Shown here piece after piece: positions 1-5,814 of a DNA stretch of 11,211 nucleotides. Position 1 is the first letter of the stretch. Each line of letters starts with the position of its first letter. The position numbers and the translations under genes are program-made. The notes beneath the pieces are model-generated. The model did not search any database, was not told where the DNA came from, and saw nothing but the letters and a program-made list of their open reading frames with translations. Origin of the DNA: Nitrospina sp. (GTDB lineage Bacteria; Nitrospinota; Nitrospinia; Nitrospinales; VA-1); the NCBI GenBank assembly GCA_018665625.1, contig JABJCF010000164.1, positions 1 through 11,211 on the forward strand. The letters are read 5' to 3'.

Positions 1-487
1 CGATCAATTCTTCTTTGGCCTTCACGCTGATGACCCCCGCCTGCCGGTTCATCGGAAACGTGACAACACTGTATTCCATGAGTTGAATTTCTTTCAGTCG
101 ACGGATTTCAGGACGCTTATTATCCGCCTCTTCTTTAATAACGCGAAAGCCGATGGAAAGCCCTGTTCGCCCGCCGATGTTCTGTGCCATTTTCATCAAA
201 CTATGACGTTCCCGTGCAGCAGTAACATTTAAGTCGAGCAAGCCACGAACAAACAAACCGCGTTCGTCTTCATGGGCTTCTACATTCCAACCTATCTGGC
301 GGGTGGGATCGTGGTGGTCGAGAATAGGGAACCGACCCTTACTCTCCATCAGTGTTTTTTTATAAGCGCCTTTTACCACCACGTCGCCACCCAGATCGAT
401 AGACCCAAATGTTGAGGCGTAACCACAAAATTCACCTGCATCATTAATTGCGTCCATTTTGAATGGAAACGATTTAATCTCTTTCAT
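1..487 (-). CDS. HK97-family prohead protease, C-terminus beyond window
   Basis: Capsid maturation protease (peptidase family U35/S78 type) that cuts the scaffold or delta domain of the major capsid protein during prohead assembly. I translated this by hand; 162 codons are visible and the frame runs off the left edge. Family hallmarks are clear: GYASTFGSIDLGGDVVVKGA near residues 22-41, DHHDPTRQIG at 57-66 with the likely catalytic histidine (H59), GLSIGF at 109-114 with the likely catalytic serine (S111), and RRLKEIQLMEYSVVTFPMN at 129-147. The start at 487 is preceded by AAGGTG at good spacing. It lies 16 bases after the portal stop, so the two are surely cotranscribed. The major capsid protein gene is expected next, outside the window to the left. 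Identification is firm. Confidence 0.95.
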   Translation of the reverse strand, partial: MKEIKSFPFKMDAINDAGEFCGYASTFGSIDLGGDVVVKGAYKKTLMESKGRFPILDHHDPTRQIGWNVEAHEDERGLFVRGLLDLNVTAARERHSLMKMAQNIGGRTGLSIGFRVIKEEADNKRPEIRRLKEIQLMEYSVVTFPMNRQAGVISVKAKEELI

Positions 488-503
488 AGAACATTCACCT
501 TCA

Positions 504-1682
504 TTAAATAGAAATATTTTTAGGCAATAGCTTGTCCCCTCCGGGAACATCATCGAAGCCCACCATGCGGCGTTTTTCATTCAATGTTAAAAAATCACTT
601 TGATTAACACGATTCCACAAAGCCTCCTGATCTTCAGACAATGCTTCGATGCCATCTTTGTTGTAATCCAAAAAAAGATTTTCTGAAAAACGCGGTATCA
701 ACCAATTGTTAAGAGCATCGCGAAACCGATTTAGAAAAGGACAAACCACTTCGGTATATAAAGCTTTGCGCGCCTCTTTACGATTCTGATAAGTGGCAGG
801 GCCCAAACCAATCAACTCAGGCGGAACGTTATATATCTGCGCAACCTGCAAGGCACTCATTTTCAAACCCTCAATCCAGTCCATATCTTTGGGAGAAATT
901 CCAAGTTCTTTCCACTCAAGATCCTGTTCCAACAATAGAGGTTCGCGCGCATTATTGACCCCTTGAATCTGCCGACGCATTTCAGTTTTCAAACGGTCAA
1001 ATTGTTCGTCAGTCAACCGTTGTTTGCAGGTCAAAGCACCCGAAGGCACCGCAGCATTTTGTAGTAAAGAAGCATTCCATTTATCACCGCTATTGAGTTT
1101 GTCGATGGCCAAAGCAGCGACTTCTACCGGCGACAATCCATACCAGTCATCTAATGGATGGAATAATTTAAGGTGAAGAATATTTTCAGTAGAAAACTTA
1201 ACCTTGCGTCCCGAAACCGTGTATTCGTATCCGCTCACAAGATGAATGGGATCGGGAACAACACGCATCCGATCAGGTCGAAGAACATAAAGTTCTCTGG
1301 GCGAACCATCACCCGGACCCACACATTCAATATATGCGTTACCCGAAAGGTAAAGAAAACTCGCGGCAGACTCGATCCATTCAAATTTTCCCTGTAAAGG
1401 ATTAGGCCGTTCGATCAGGTCTAGTATTGGATGTTTCAAAACCTCACGCCGTTCTCCATTGGGCAAACGCCGAAACAATAACCAGGGAACACCCGCGACA
1501 GCCGAAGAAATTTCTTTAACGCAGGAAAACAACACGCTGTTTTGGGTGAAGCCCTCCTTCGCCAGAGACCGGTAATCGGTTTTTGGAGAAACCCCCTGCC
1601 CTCCGGGAAGCCATAAAGTCATGGCACGAGTGACAGCACTTTCTTTTTTACTAATGGTTTTGAACCAGTCGATAAATTTCAT
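504..1682 (-). CDS. HK97-family phage portal protein
   Basis: Portal protein: the dodecameric ring at one capsid vertex through which DNA is packaged and ejected, and the docking site for terminase. At 392 residues it has normal length for the HK97 group. The N-terminal half carries the usual signature (NSVLFSCVKEISSAVAGVPW near residues 48-67, then LIERPNP and a GNAYIE strand). The C-terminal part has the conserved pattern of an Asn-rich turn followed by a helix (YQNRKEARKALYTEVVCPF near 297-315, then LNNWLIPRF). It is followed after 16 bases by the prohead protease, the standard head order. The start at 1682 has no clear Shine-Dalgarno, only an A/T-rich leader; Met21 is an alternative but is also poorly supported. 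Upstream sits a repeat-filled gap rather than the terminase gene normally found there. Confidence 0.95.
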   Translation of the reverse strand: MKFIDWFKTISKKESAVTRAMTLWLPGGQGVSPKTDYRSLAKEGFTQNSVLFSCVKEISSAVAGVPWLLFRRLPNGERREVLKHPILDLIERPNPLQGKFEWIESAASFLYLSGNAYIECVGPGDGSPRELYVLRPDRMRVVPDPIHLVSGYEYTVSGRKVKFSTENILHLKLFHPLDDWYGLSPVEVAALAIDKLNSGDKWNASLLQNAAVPSGALTCKQRLTDEQFDRLKTEMRRQIQGVNNAREPLLLEQDLEWKELGISPKDMDWIEGLKMSALQVAQIYNVPPELIGLGPATYQNRKEARKALYTEVVCPFLNRFRDALNNWLIPRFSENLFLDYNKDGIEALSEDQEALWNRVNQSDFLTLNEKRRMVGFDDVPGGDKLLPKNISI

Positions 1683-1760
1683 ATTTTTTATTTTTAGTTT
1701 TTAAAAATGGAACCACCGATATACCCGTGACCGGACATGAAGATTAATGTGAAACACCAC

Positions 1761-1782
1761 AACCACAGATGGACACAGATAG
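1761..1782. repeat. Short dispersed repeat, 'ACCACAGATGGACACAGAT' type
   Basis: Contains the tandem-like pair ACAGAT-GGAC-ACAGAT. Elements of the form 'accacagatgaacacagat' are known as short interspersed repeats in several environmental bacterial genomes. I recognise the type by memory of the motif, not by a search. No second copy exists in the window. Confidence 0.45.
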
Positions 1783-1820
1783 TTAAACCCATCCTCCTTT
1801 TAGCAGGAGATTTTTTATAT

Positions 1821-1854
1821 TCCCCCCTGTCAAGGGGGGATTAAGGGGGGTTTT
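1821..1854. repeat. C6/G6 inverted repeat with an extra G6 arm
   Basis: TCCCCCC and GGGGGGA form a perfect 7-bp stem around a 6-base loop (1821-1840). They are followed by a second GGGGGG run and TTTT at 1845-1854, so either G run could pair with the C run. This arrangement is typical of dispersed G/C-run repeats found between chromosomal genes. It is unlike the surrounding AT-rich phage DNA. Confidence 0.55.
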
Positions 1855-1897
1855 AATAAAATTAATAATCAATCCCACTTTTAGGAAAAATACTACT

Positions 1898-1934
1898 CCC
1901 TCTCCCCCGGTGGGAGAGGGCGGGGTGAGGGGGG
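1898..1934. repeat. CCCTCTCCC hairpin repeat with GGGGTGAGGGGGG tail
   Basis: CCCTCTCCC and GGGAGAGGG form a perfect 9-bp stem with a 5-base loop (1898-1920), followed by a G-rich tail. The pattern matches a very widespread class of intergenic palindromic repeat (ctcaccc...ccctctccc). It is a strong hairpin, but there is no T-tract suited to a rho-independent terminator. Confidence 0.6.
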
Positions 1935-1999
1935 CTTAATTTATAAAATAAATTCCAGAAGCTTGAACTTTTTGTTATGGCCGCTAGAGAATAGACCTT

Positions 2000-2019
2000 A
2001 AAATTCCGGCGCCTCGCCG
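2000..2019 (-). terminator. Possible weak terminator after tape-measure copy A
   Basis: On the minus strand CGGCG-AGG-CGCCG forms a 5-bp all-G/C stem with a 3-base loop, starting directly after the copy A stop codon. It is followed by GAA and only four T. Position and composition suit a rho-independent terminator, but the U-tract is short. Confidence 0.4.
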
Positions 2020-3279
2020 CTAGCGAGACATGCGTCGGTCGAGACGATGAATTTCGTCTCGAAGGCCCATAGCCAGTTGACGAAACTGTTCTCGTTTCAA
2101 GCCAATGCCTTGGGGAATATTGATGTTGAGATTTTGAATGACCGCACCCCCCTGGTTGCCGGAACGGAACTTTTGGGCCTCGACGGAATTGAGTACCGCT
2201 TCATCTTTATGGATGATGGCGAGCATATCGCGGGGAACCCGGTCTATACCCGTATCAAACTTGGGAAGAGAAAAACCAGCGTTACCTCCTGAATCCGATG
2301 ATCCGGTGGAGTCGCCCCCGCCAATTAAATCTCCTATACCATCAATAATATTACCCACGCCACTGGTAACATCAGAGATGGAAGGTATTTTCGAAAGAGT
2401 AGCTTTTATTTCAGCGAACAAAGATAAGACAGAATTTTTAACCTCCTTCAGTTTACCGAGAACGGCACTGCCAAAAGAATCGACCAACTCACTGCCAGCA
2501 TTCAGCATCGCCTGGCCCAGCCCTTCCACCATTTCAGGCAGGTTATTTATGCCGTTTATAAACGTGTTGGCGAGGTTGCTTGCCGAGTTCGACATAAAAA
2601 GAATCAAGCCATCGAAAGAGTTTTCAAGTTTGGCGAGCAGATCGCCTGACAGCCAGAATTCGAATGCATCGAAAACATATTGGTTGATGGTTTTATCGCC
2701 GACCTTAAACTCACCTAACAGCTTCCCCGCTTCCCAGGCCAGGGCAAACGTTCCAATTGCAGCGGCGGCTGTTGCAAAAGCGGGACCTAATGCAACTAAA
2801 GCGGGGCCCAAAGCAACAACCCTTGATAAAACAAAACCAATACCTTTCGATAAAGCTCGAACCCCGGTTGCAATAGCAGTAAGAATTGAGATAGGAAATA
2901 GAAACAATCGAACACCCAATTCTTTCAAAGCCCCAGTAATGAGCTTGAAGGAAGCTCCTTTAAAAATTCGGAACTTCTCTATCAGTTTTTTTGAATTTTC
3001 CAATACCAATTCAACGGAGGTTCCCAAAGCCCCGTAGGCACCCAATGCTATACTAATTGAAGAAAGAAGATCCCTAAGATCATTGGAATTTTCTTTTAAT
3101 TTTAAACCCGTTTGTGCTTCTTTAAGTTTTTTAAATACATTCAGTCCTGATTTTGAAATAGCATTAAATGACCGTTCTGCTGTTTGTTGAAATTCTTCAA
3201 AGGCTTGTTTCGAAAGATCAGTGAATTGATCATCAAGCCCAACAGAAATATTTGCTTGCACCGTTGTTGATAATGCCAT
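2020..3279 (-). CDS. Tape-measure-like phage tail protein, copy A (full length)
   Basis: A 419-residue, mostly helical protein of a family present three times here. The N-terminal segment (1-30) has the shared pattern 'ANISVGLDDQFTDLSKQAF'. A long Ala/Leu/Gly-rich hydrophobic stretch spans about 123-180. A conserved block at 171-248 contains WEAGKLLGE and TINQYVFDAFEFWLSGD. A Gly/Ser linker is at about 317-336. The C-terminal motif RDMLAIIHKDEAVLN (350-364) is common at the end of tail tape-measure proteins. The family tail 'LRDEIHRLDRRMS' closes the protein. Tape measures set tail length and are ejected with the DNA; at this size the tail would be short. The start at 3279 has GAGG 8 bases upstream. 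An alternative role is a minor tail or ejection protein. A possible minus-strand promoter (TTCAAT, 17 bases, TATCAT) lies at 3310-3338. Confidence 0.7.
   Translation of the reverse strand: MALSTTVQANISVGLDDQFTDLSKQAFEEFQQTAERSFNAISKSGLNVFKKLKEAQTGLKLKENSNDLRDLLSSISIALGAYGALGTSVELVLENSKKLIEKFRIFKGASFKLITGALKELGVRLFLFPISILTAIATGVRALSKGIGFVLSRVVALGPALVALGPAFATAAAAIGTFALAWEAGKLLGEFKVGDKTINQYVFDAFEFWLSGDLLAKLENSFDGLILFMSNSASNLANTFINGINNLPEMVEGLGQAMLNAGSELVDSFGSAVLGKLKEVKNSVLSLFAEIKATLSKIPSISDVTSGVGNIIDGIGDLIGGGDSTGSSDSGGNAGFSLPKFDTGIDRVPRDMLAIIHKDEAVLNSVEAQKFRSGNQGGAVIQNLNINIPQGIGLKREQFRQLAMGLRDEIHRLDRRMSR
2537..2760. repeat. 224-base direct repeat, copy 1 (inside tape-measure copy A)
   Basis: Aligns without gaps to 4092-4315 (constant offset of 1555). 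I counted about 14 mismatches by eye, near 94 % identity. It encodes the conserved core of copies A and B. Identity drops sharply on both sides, although both flanks remain coding. Confidence 0.85.
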
Positions 3280-3310
3280 TTAGCAGCCTCGAAATATTCA
3301 AAATTTTTTA

Positions 3311-3319
3311 TGATATAAT
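3311..3319 (+). promoter_or_regulatory. Extended -10 promoter (TGATATAAT) of zinc-ribbon cassette
   Basis: A perfect TGnTATAAT extended -10 element lies 35 bases before the ATG at 3355. There is no good -35, as expected for an extended -10 promoter. The same element with nearly the same spacing recurs at 4926-4934 before the truncated zinc-ribbon copy, which supports function. A possible divergent promoter for tape-measure copy A overlaps it on the minus strand. Confidence 0.7.
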
Positions 3320-3354
3320 TGGAATTGGGATAATTGAACCCTTTCGGAATTCTC

Positions 3355-3567
3355 ATGGCTCTAATAAAATGTTACGAATGCAATAAAGAAATGAGCGATA
3401 CAATTGATCATTGCCCCCATTGTGGAGCCAGCCAGTCCTTAAAGGATTGGGTCCCCTGGAAAGAAAAAACTTTAGGCGATAAGGTTTGGATAATATTTTG
3501 TATATCAGCAATTCTAGTTCCACTTTGGTTGCTACTTAGAGAATTTTTTGGGCAGTTATTAAATTAA
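3355..3567 (+). CDS. Zinc-ribbon plus membrane-helix small protein 1
   Basis: A 70-residue protein read against the direction of the phage operon. The N-terminus has a four-cysteine zinc ribbon (C6, C9, then CPHCG with C21 and C24). A short amphipathic linker follows (WVPWKEKTLGDKV), then one hydrophobic helix near 45-60 (WIIFCISAILVPLWLLL). It should be a tail-anchored inner-membrane protein with a cytoplasmic zinc-binding head. Its function is unknown to me. The ATG at 3355 matches the 'MAL' start of its paralogues. There is no Shine-Dalgarno, unlike the minus-strand genes. Two paralogues follow directly. An own promoter and reverse orientation inside structural genes are the marks of a phage moron; a role in host physiology or superinfection exclusion is only a guess. 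Confidence 0.8.
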   Translation: MALIKCYECNKEMSDTIDHCPHCGASQSLKDWVPWKEKTLGDKVWIIFCISAILVPLWLLLREFFGQLLN

Positions 3568-3580
3568 TTTTATCTCCTAT

Positions 3581-3796
3581 ATGGCCTTAATTGAATGCTG
3601 GGAATGTGGCAAACAAATAAGTGACACCGCAGCTGAATGTCCACAATGTGGGGCATACAAAAAATACTTTAAAGATGTTCTTCCTTGGCAACAAAAACCT
3701 CTTGCTATGAAAATATGGATTATTTTTGTTTGTTCCTCAATTCTTGCCGGCCTTTGGTATGTCTATTACCTTTTCTTCGATAGATTACTCAATTAA
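3581..3796 (+). CDS. Zinc-ribbon plus membrane-helix small protein 2
   Basis: A 71-residue paralogue of the preceding gene, 13 bases downstream. It has four zinc-ligand cysteines (C6, C9, and CPQCG with C21 and C24), the same 'PWQQKPLAMKIWIIF' amphipathic-to-membrane transition, one hydrophobic helix (WIIFVCSSILAGLWYVYYLFF), and a shared 'LLN' C-terminus. No Shine-Dalgarno precedes the ATG. It probably shares the promoter at 3311. Function is unknown; the conserved layout of zinc head, linker and single helix suggests the three products may form hetero-oligomers in the membrane. Confidence 0.8.
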   Translation: MALIECWECGKQISDTAAECPQCGAYKKYFKDVLPWQQKPLAMKIWIIFVCSSILAGLWYVYYLFFDRLLN

Positions 3797-3798
3797 TT

Positions 3799-3984
3799 AT
3801 GGCTCTTGTAAACTGTAGAGAATGTGAAAAAGAAGTCAGTGATCAGGCAGAAACCTGCCCTCATTGTGGAATCGATTCTCCTAAATTTGAAGAAGAAAAA
3901 AAATACACACTGGCAGATAAAATTTTAGGAAAAAAAATTTCGGAGCACTCTTTATTTTATGGTATATCGTTTCCTTCGGTTTAG
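3799..3984 (+). CDS. Zinc-ribbon small protein 3, membrane helix lost unless a -1 frameshift occurs
   Basis: The third tandem paralogue starts two bases after the stop of the second, again without a Shine-Dalgarno. The annotated frame gives 61 residues with the cysteine set (C6, C9, CPHCG) but ends in a non-hydrophobic tail. A -1 shift in the A8 run at 3930-3937 instead gives a 67-residue product ending at 4001, with the helix FGALFILWYIVSFGL. That restores the layout and approximate length of its two neighbours (70 and 71). The gene is therefore a frameshift mutant, a phase-variable gene or a slippage-expressed gene. The sequence alone cannot decide which. Confidence 0.7.
   Translation: MALVNCRECEKEVSDQAETCPHCGIDSPKFEEEKKYTLADKILGKKISEHSLFYGISFPSV
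3930..3937 (+). promoter_or_regulatory. A8 slippery run in zinc-ribbon gene 3
   Basis: In the reading frame this is GGA AAA AAA ATT, which contains the slippery heptamer A AAA AAA (3930-3936). A -1 shift gives AAT TTC GGA and a hydrophobic C-terminus ending at 3999-4001. A second A8 run lies at 3896-3903 in the same gene. I see no convincing stimulatory hairpin just downstream, so polymerase slippage or mutation is as likely as programmed translation frameshifting. Confidence 0.45.
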
Positions 3985-4033
3985 ATTCCCTTAGACATTA
4001 AACCTATTTCTTATTTTCTTCCTTTTTGCTTCC

Positions 4034-4900
4034 TTAAACCCTCGCATTAATTAAGAAAAAACAACCTGCGGAGGTTCTCCGCACCATTAGTGGCAGGTTA
4101 TTGATGCCATTTATAAACGTGTTGGCGAGGTTGCTTGCAGAGTTCGACATAAAAAGAAGAAAACCATCGAAAGAGTTTTCAAGTTTGGCGAGCAGATCGC
4201 CAGACAGCCAGAAATCGAATGCATCGAAAACATATTGGTTGATGGTTTTATCACCGACCTTATACTCACCTAACAGCTTTCCCGCTTCCCAGGCAAGAGC
4301 AAAAGTTCCAATTGCCGCCGCCGCAATTAATAATTGTGGGCCTAATACAGCCAGAGCCGGGACAAGAGCAATTGCGGCAGGGCCTATGGCCCTTATACCC
4401 GAAACAACCGGGCGAATGAAGGTTGATATGGTTCTTATTCCACTCTTTAAAGCTTCAAAAGTTTTGTTTGGAAACTGAGCCAAGGCTGTTCGCAGGTTCT
4501 TAAAAGATTCAATTAAAAACTTTAAAGATTTTTGGGAATCTTCCGAAATAAATTTTCCAAATTTTTCCGCAATTATCCTCACATTATCCCCAATAGCATT
4601 GAGATTAGACCTAACACGATCCATATTTACACCCAGGGTACCAAAAAGAGCCAATGCGTCAAAAACCACTTCATTAATTTTATCAAATATACTAACCTCG
4701 CCATTTAAAATCGGGTTTTGCGATAATTCTTTTAATCCCTTATTTATTTCATTAAAGGTTTTTAGACTAGATTCTGAAATCTGTTGAAAAGTAGTTTTGG
4801 CATTTTGTTTAAACTCTTCAAAGGCCTGTTGAGACAAGCTTGTAAATTGGTCATCAAACCCGACTGTTATATTAGCTCTGACTGATGTCGATATCGCCAT
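4034..4900 (-). CDS. Tape-measure-like protein, copy B, C-terminally truncated
   Basis: A 288-residue member of the same family as the genes at 2020-3279 and 6138-7196. It keeps the N-terminal pattern (ANITVGFDDQFTSLSQQAF), a divergent helical middle, the Ala-rich hydrophobic stretch (about 165-203) and the core block (193-270). That block differs from copy A at only about 4 of 78 residues. After INNLP the similarity stops: the frame reads 18 unrelated residues, through a terminator-like hairpin, to a stop. The Gly/Ser linker, the IIHKDEAVL motif and the LRDEI-RLDRR tail are absent. The start at 4900 has AGGA at good spacing. It is probably a decayed or recombined copy, though a short product could still be made. 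Confidence 0.65.
   Translation of the reverse strand: MAISTSVRANITVGFDDQFTSLSQQAFEEFKQNAKTTFQQISESSLKTFNEINKGLKELSQNPILNGEVSIFDKINEVVFDALALFGTLGVNMDRVRSNLNAIGDNVRIIAEKFGKFISEDSQKSLKFLIESFKNLRTALAQFPNKTFEALKSGIRTISTFIRPVVSGIRAIGPAAIALVPALAVLGPQLLIAAAAIGTFALAWEAGKLLGEYKVGDKTINQYVFDAFDFWLSGDLLAKLENSFDGFLLFMSNSASNLANTFINGINNLPLMVRRTSAGCFFLINARV
4056..4083 (-). terminator. Rho-independent terminator inside the end of tape-measure copy B
   Basis: On the minus strand TGCGGAG-AAC-CTCCGCA forms a perfect 7-bp stem with a 3-base loop, followed by GGTTG and six T. This is a good intrinsic terminator. It lies inside the foreign 3' part of the copy B frame, about ten bases past the point where homology with copy A ends. 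If active, it would separate the tail and spike transcript from copy A, portal and protease. Confidence 0.7.
4092..4315. repeat. 224-base direct repeat, copy 2 (inside tape-measure copy B)
   Basis: Partner of 2537-2760, gapless and about 94 % identical by eye. Its left end coincides with the truncation point of copy B. This suggests the junction arose by recombination at or next to the repeat. Confidence 0.85.
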
Positions 4901-4925
4901 TTGTATTCCTGATTTTTGATTACTT

Positions 4926-4934
4926 TGCTATAAT
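4926..4934 (+). promoter_or_regulatory. Extended -10 promoter (TGCTATAAT) before truncated zinc-ribbon copy
   Basis: A perfect TGnTATAAT lies 33 bases before the ATG at 4968, divergent from tape-measure copy B. The arrangement copies that at 3311-3355. Any transcript would now run antisense into the beta-propeller and spike base genes. Confidence 0.6.
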
Positions 4935-4967
4935 TTAGGCGTTATTAATACTACCCATCTTTTCATA

Positions 4968-5027
4968 ATGGCCCTCGTTGAATGTTACGAATGCAAAAAA
5001 CAAATAAGTGACACCGTTGATGATTGA
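4968..5027 (+). pseudogene. Truncated zinc-ribbon gene remnant
   Basis: Nineteen codons (MALVECYECKKQISDTVDD) match the start of the zinc-ribbon genes at 3355 and 3581, including the first CxxC pair. A TGA then falls where the paralogues read Cys-Pro. Two bases further on begins the stop codon of the minus-strand propeller gene, so the sequence was cut by joining to that gene's 3' end. It is too short to have been called as a gene but is clearly homologous. The second cysteine pair and the membrane helix are missing. Confidence 0.8.
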
Positions 5028-5028
5028 A

Positions 5029-5814
5029 TCAAATTTTTACCGCTATCCCTGTCGGGTTAGCGTTAGAAATTTCCGTATAATTTGTATTTGGAAATTTATG
5101 CTGTGGCCTTCCCTCGTGATCAATTAAAACAATCCAGTCTTCTGGAAGGTAATATGTGATCCAATAAAATCCATTTGTAGGGTCGTAAGAAATGCCTTGC
5201 AGCGATACGGGAACCGGGTCCAGCTTATCCAAAACAACAGACCTTATTACGTTGACCCCCATGTCAAAAAAAACAATAGAGCTAAGATTATTGTCAGTTA
5301 TGAGAATTTGTTGTAATACTGGATCAATGCATACATCCTGAGGACTGGAAAGTCCTTTACTCACAAGATCATAGGTCGCGATCAAATTACCATTTCTTTG
5401 TAAATGATAAAGGTTTATGGACCCAGGGCCGTCTGCCACCAGCCAAAGAGTAAAATCAAAAGGATCAACACATATTCCTTCAATTTGTGAAGCCCCGGAA
5501 TCAAATTCATTAGTACCAAAAGAACCGATTGGAGACCCGGTATCGAAATCTAAATTCCATACACGAATATCCGCTGAGGTTCCACTGCTATTATATTCGG
5601 TAGATACCCATAGTGAATTATCGGAAGGATCCAAAGCCAACCCATCTGGCGGCGGATTTACCGTTGAAAAAGCACTGACAGGAATCGAATTGGCAATTTC
5701 ATTACCATTTTTATCCACTTTAAAAATTTTCCGGGCATCACTTGAAATAAGTAAAGATCCAGATAAAAGAGGAGAAGGAGTTGCCGTTTGAGATAAACTC
5801 GCAAATTTCATCAT
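5029..5814 (-). CDS. Beta-propeller (NHL/SMP-30-like) protein, putative spike or fibre component
   Basis: A 261-residue protein with recurring blade repeats of the form 'xGIxxDPxxxxLWVxxxxxxxIxxxxxxG'. Starts of blades are visible at PPDGLALDP, QIEGICVDP, SPQDVCIDP and SLQGISYDP. A final C-terminal NPTGIAVKI strand probably closes on the N-terminal LLISSDARKIFKVDKNG ('velcro' closure). That gives about five blades. No signal peptide is seen. I chose the start at 5814 (or Met2 at 5811) because the ATG overlaps the spike base stop (TAATG) and has AGGCGA upstream; a longer frame exists but runs inside that gene. In RcGTA a fibre gene follows the spike base gene, so I infer a receptor- or glycan-binding head-spike or tail-spike part. 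A host-derived propeller carried as cargo is the alternative. Confidence 0.7.
   Translation of the reverse strand: MMKFASLSQTATPSPLLSGSLLISSDARKIFKVDKNGNEIANSIPVSAFSTVNPPPDGLALDPSDNSLWVSTEYNSSGTSADIRVWNLDFDTGSPIGSFGTNEFDSGASQIEGICVDPFDFTLWLVADGPGSINLYHLQRNGNLIATYDLVSKGLSSPQDVCIDPVLQQILITDNNLSSIVFFDMGVNVIRSVVLDKLDPVPVSLQGISYDPTNGFYWITYYLPEDWIVLIDHEGRPQHKFPNTNYTEISNANPTGIAVKI

Larger units (their letters stand above)
1683..2019. other. Repeat-rich gap between tape-measure copy A and portal
   Basis: This 337-base stretch has no supportable gene. From right to left it holds a terminator-like hairpin just after the copy A stop, an AT-rich spacer, and three unrelated repeat elements of a kind usually found between chromosomal genes (listed separately). 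An A/T-rich leader then precedes the portal. No obvious promoter was found for the portal and protease, although one would be needed if the upstream hairpins terminate transcription. Confidence 0.6.

Noticed and set aside
2138..3037. A 299-codon open frame on the plus strand
   Set aside because: It lies antisense inside tape-measure copy A, has a low-complexity Pro/Ser/Ala composition, and a matching antisense frame appears in copy B (4101-4478) simply because the DNA is duplicated. The minus-strand frame has family motifs and a ribosome site.
3141..3356. A 71-codon minus-strand frame across the divergent promoter region
   Set aside because: It is a shadow frame over the start of copy A and the promoter; it has no ribosome site and no similarity within the window.
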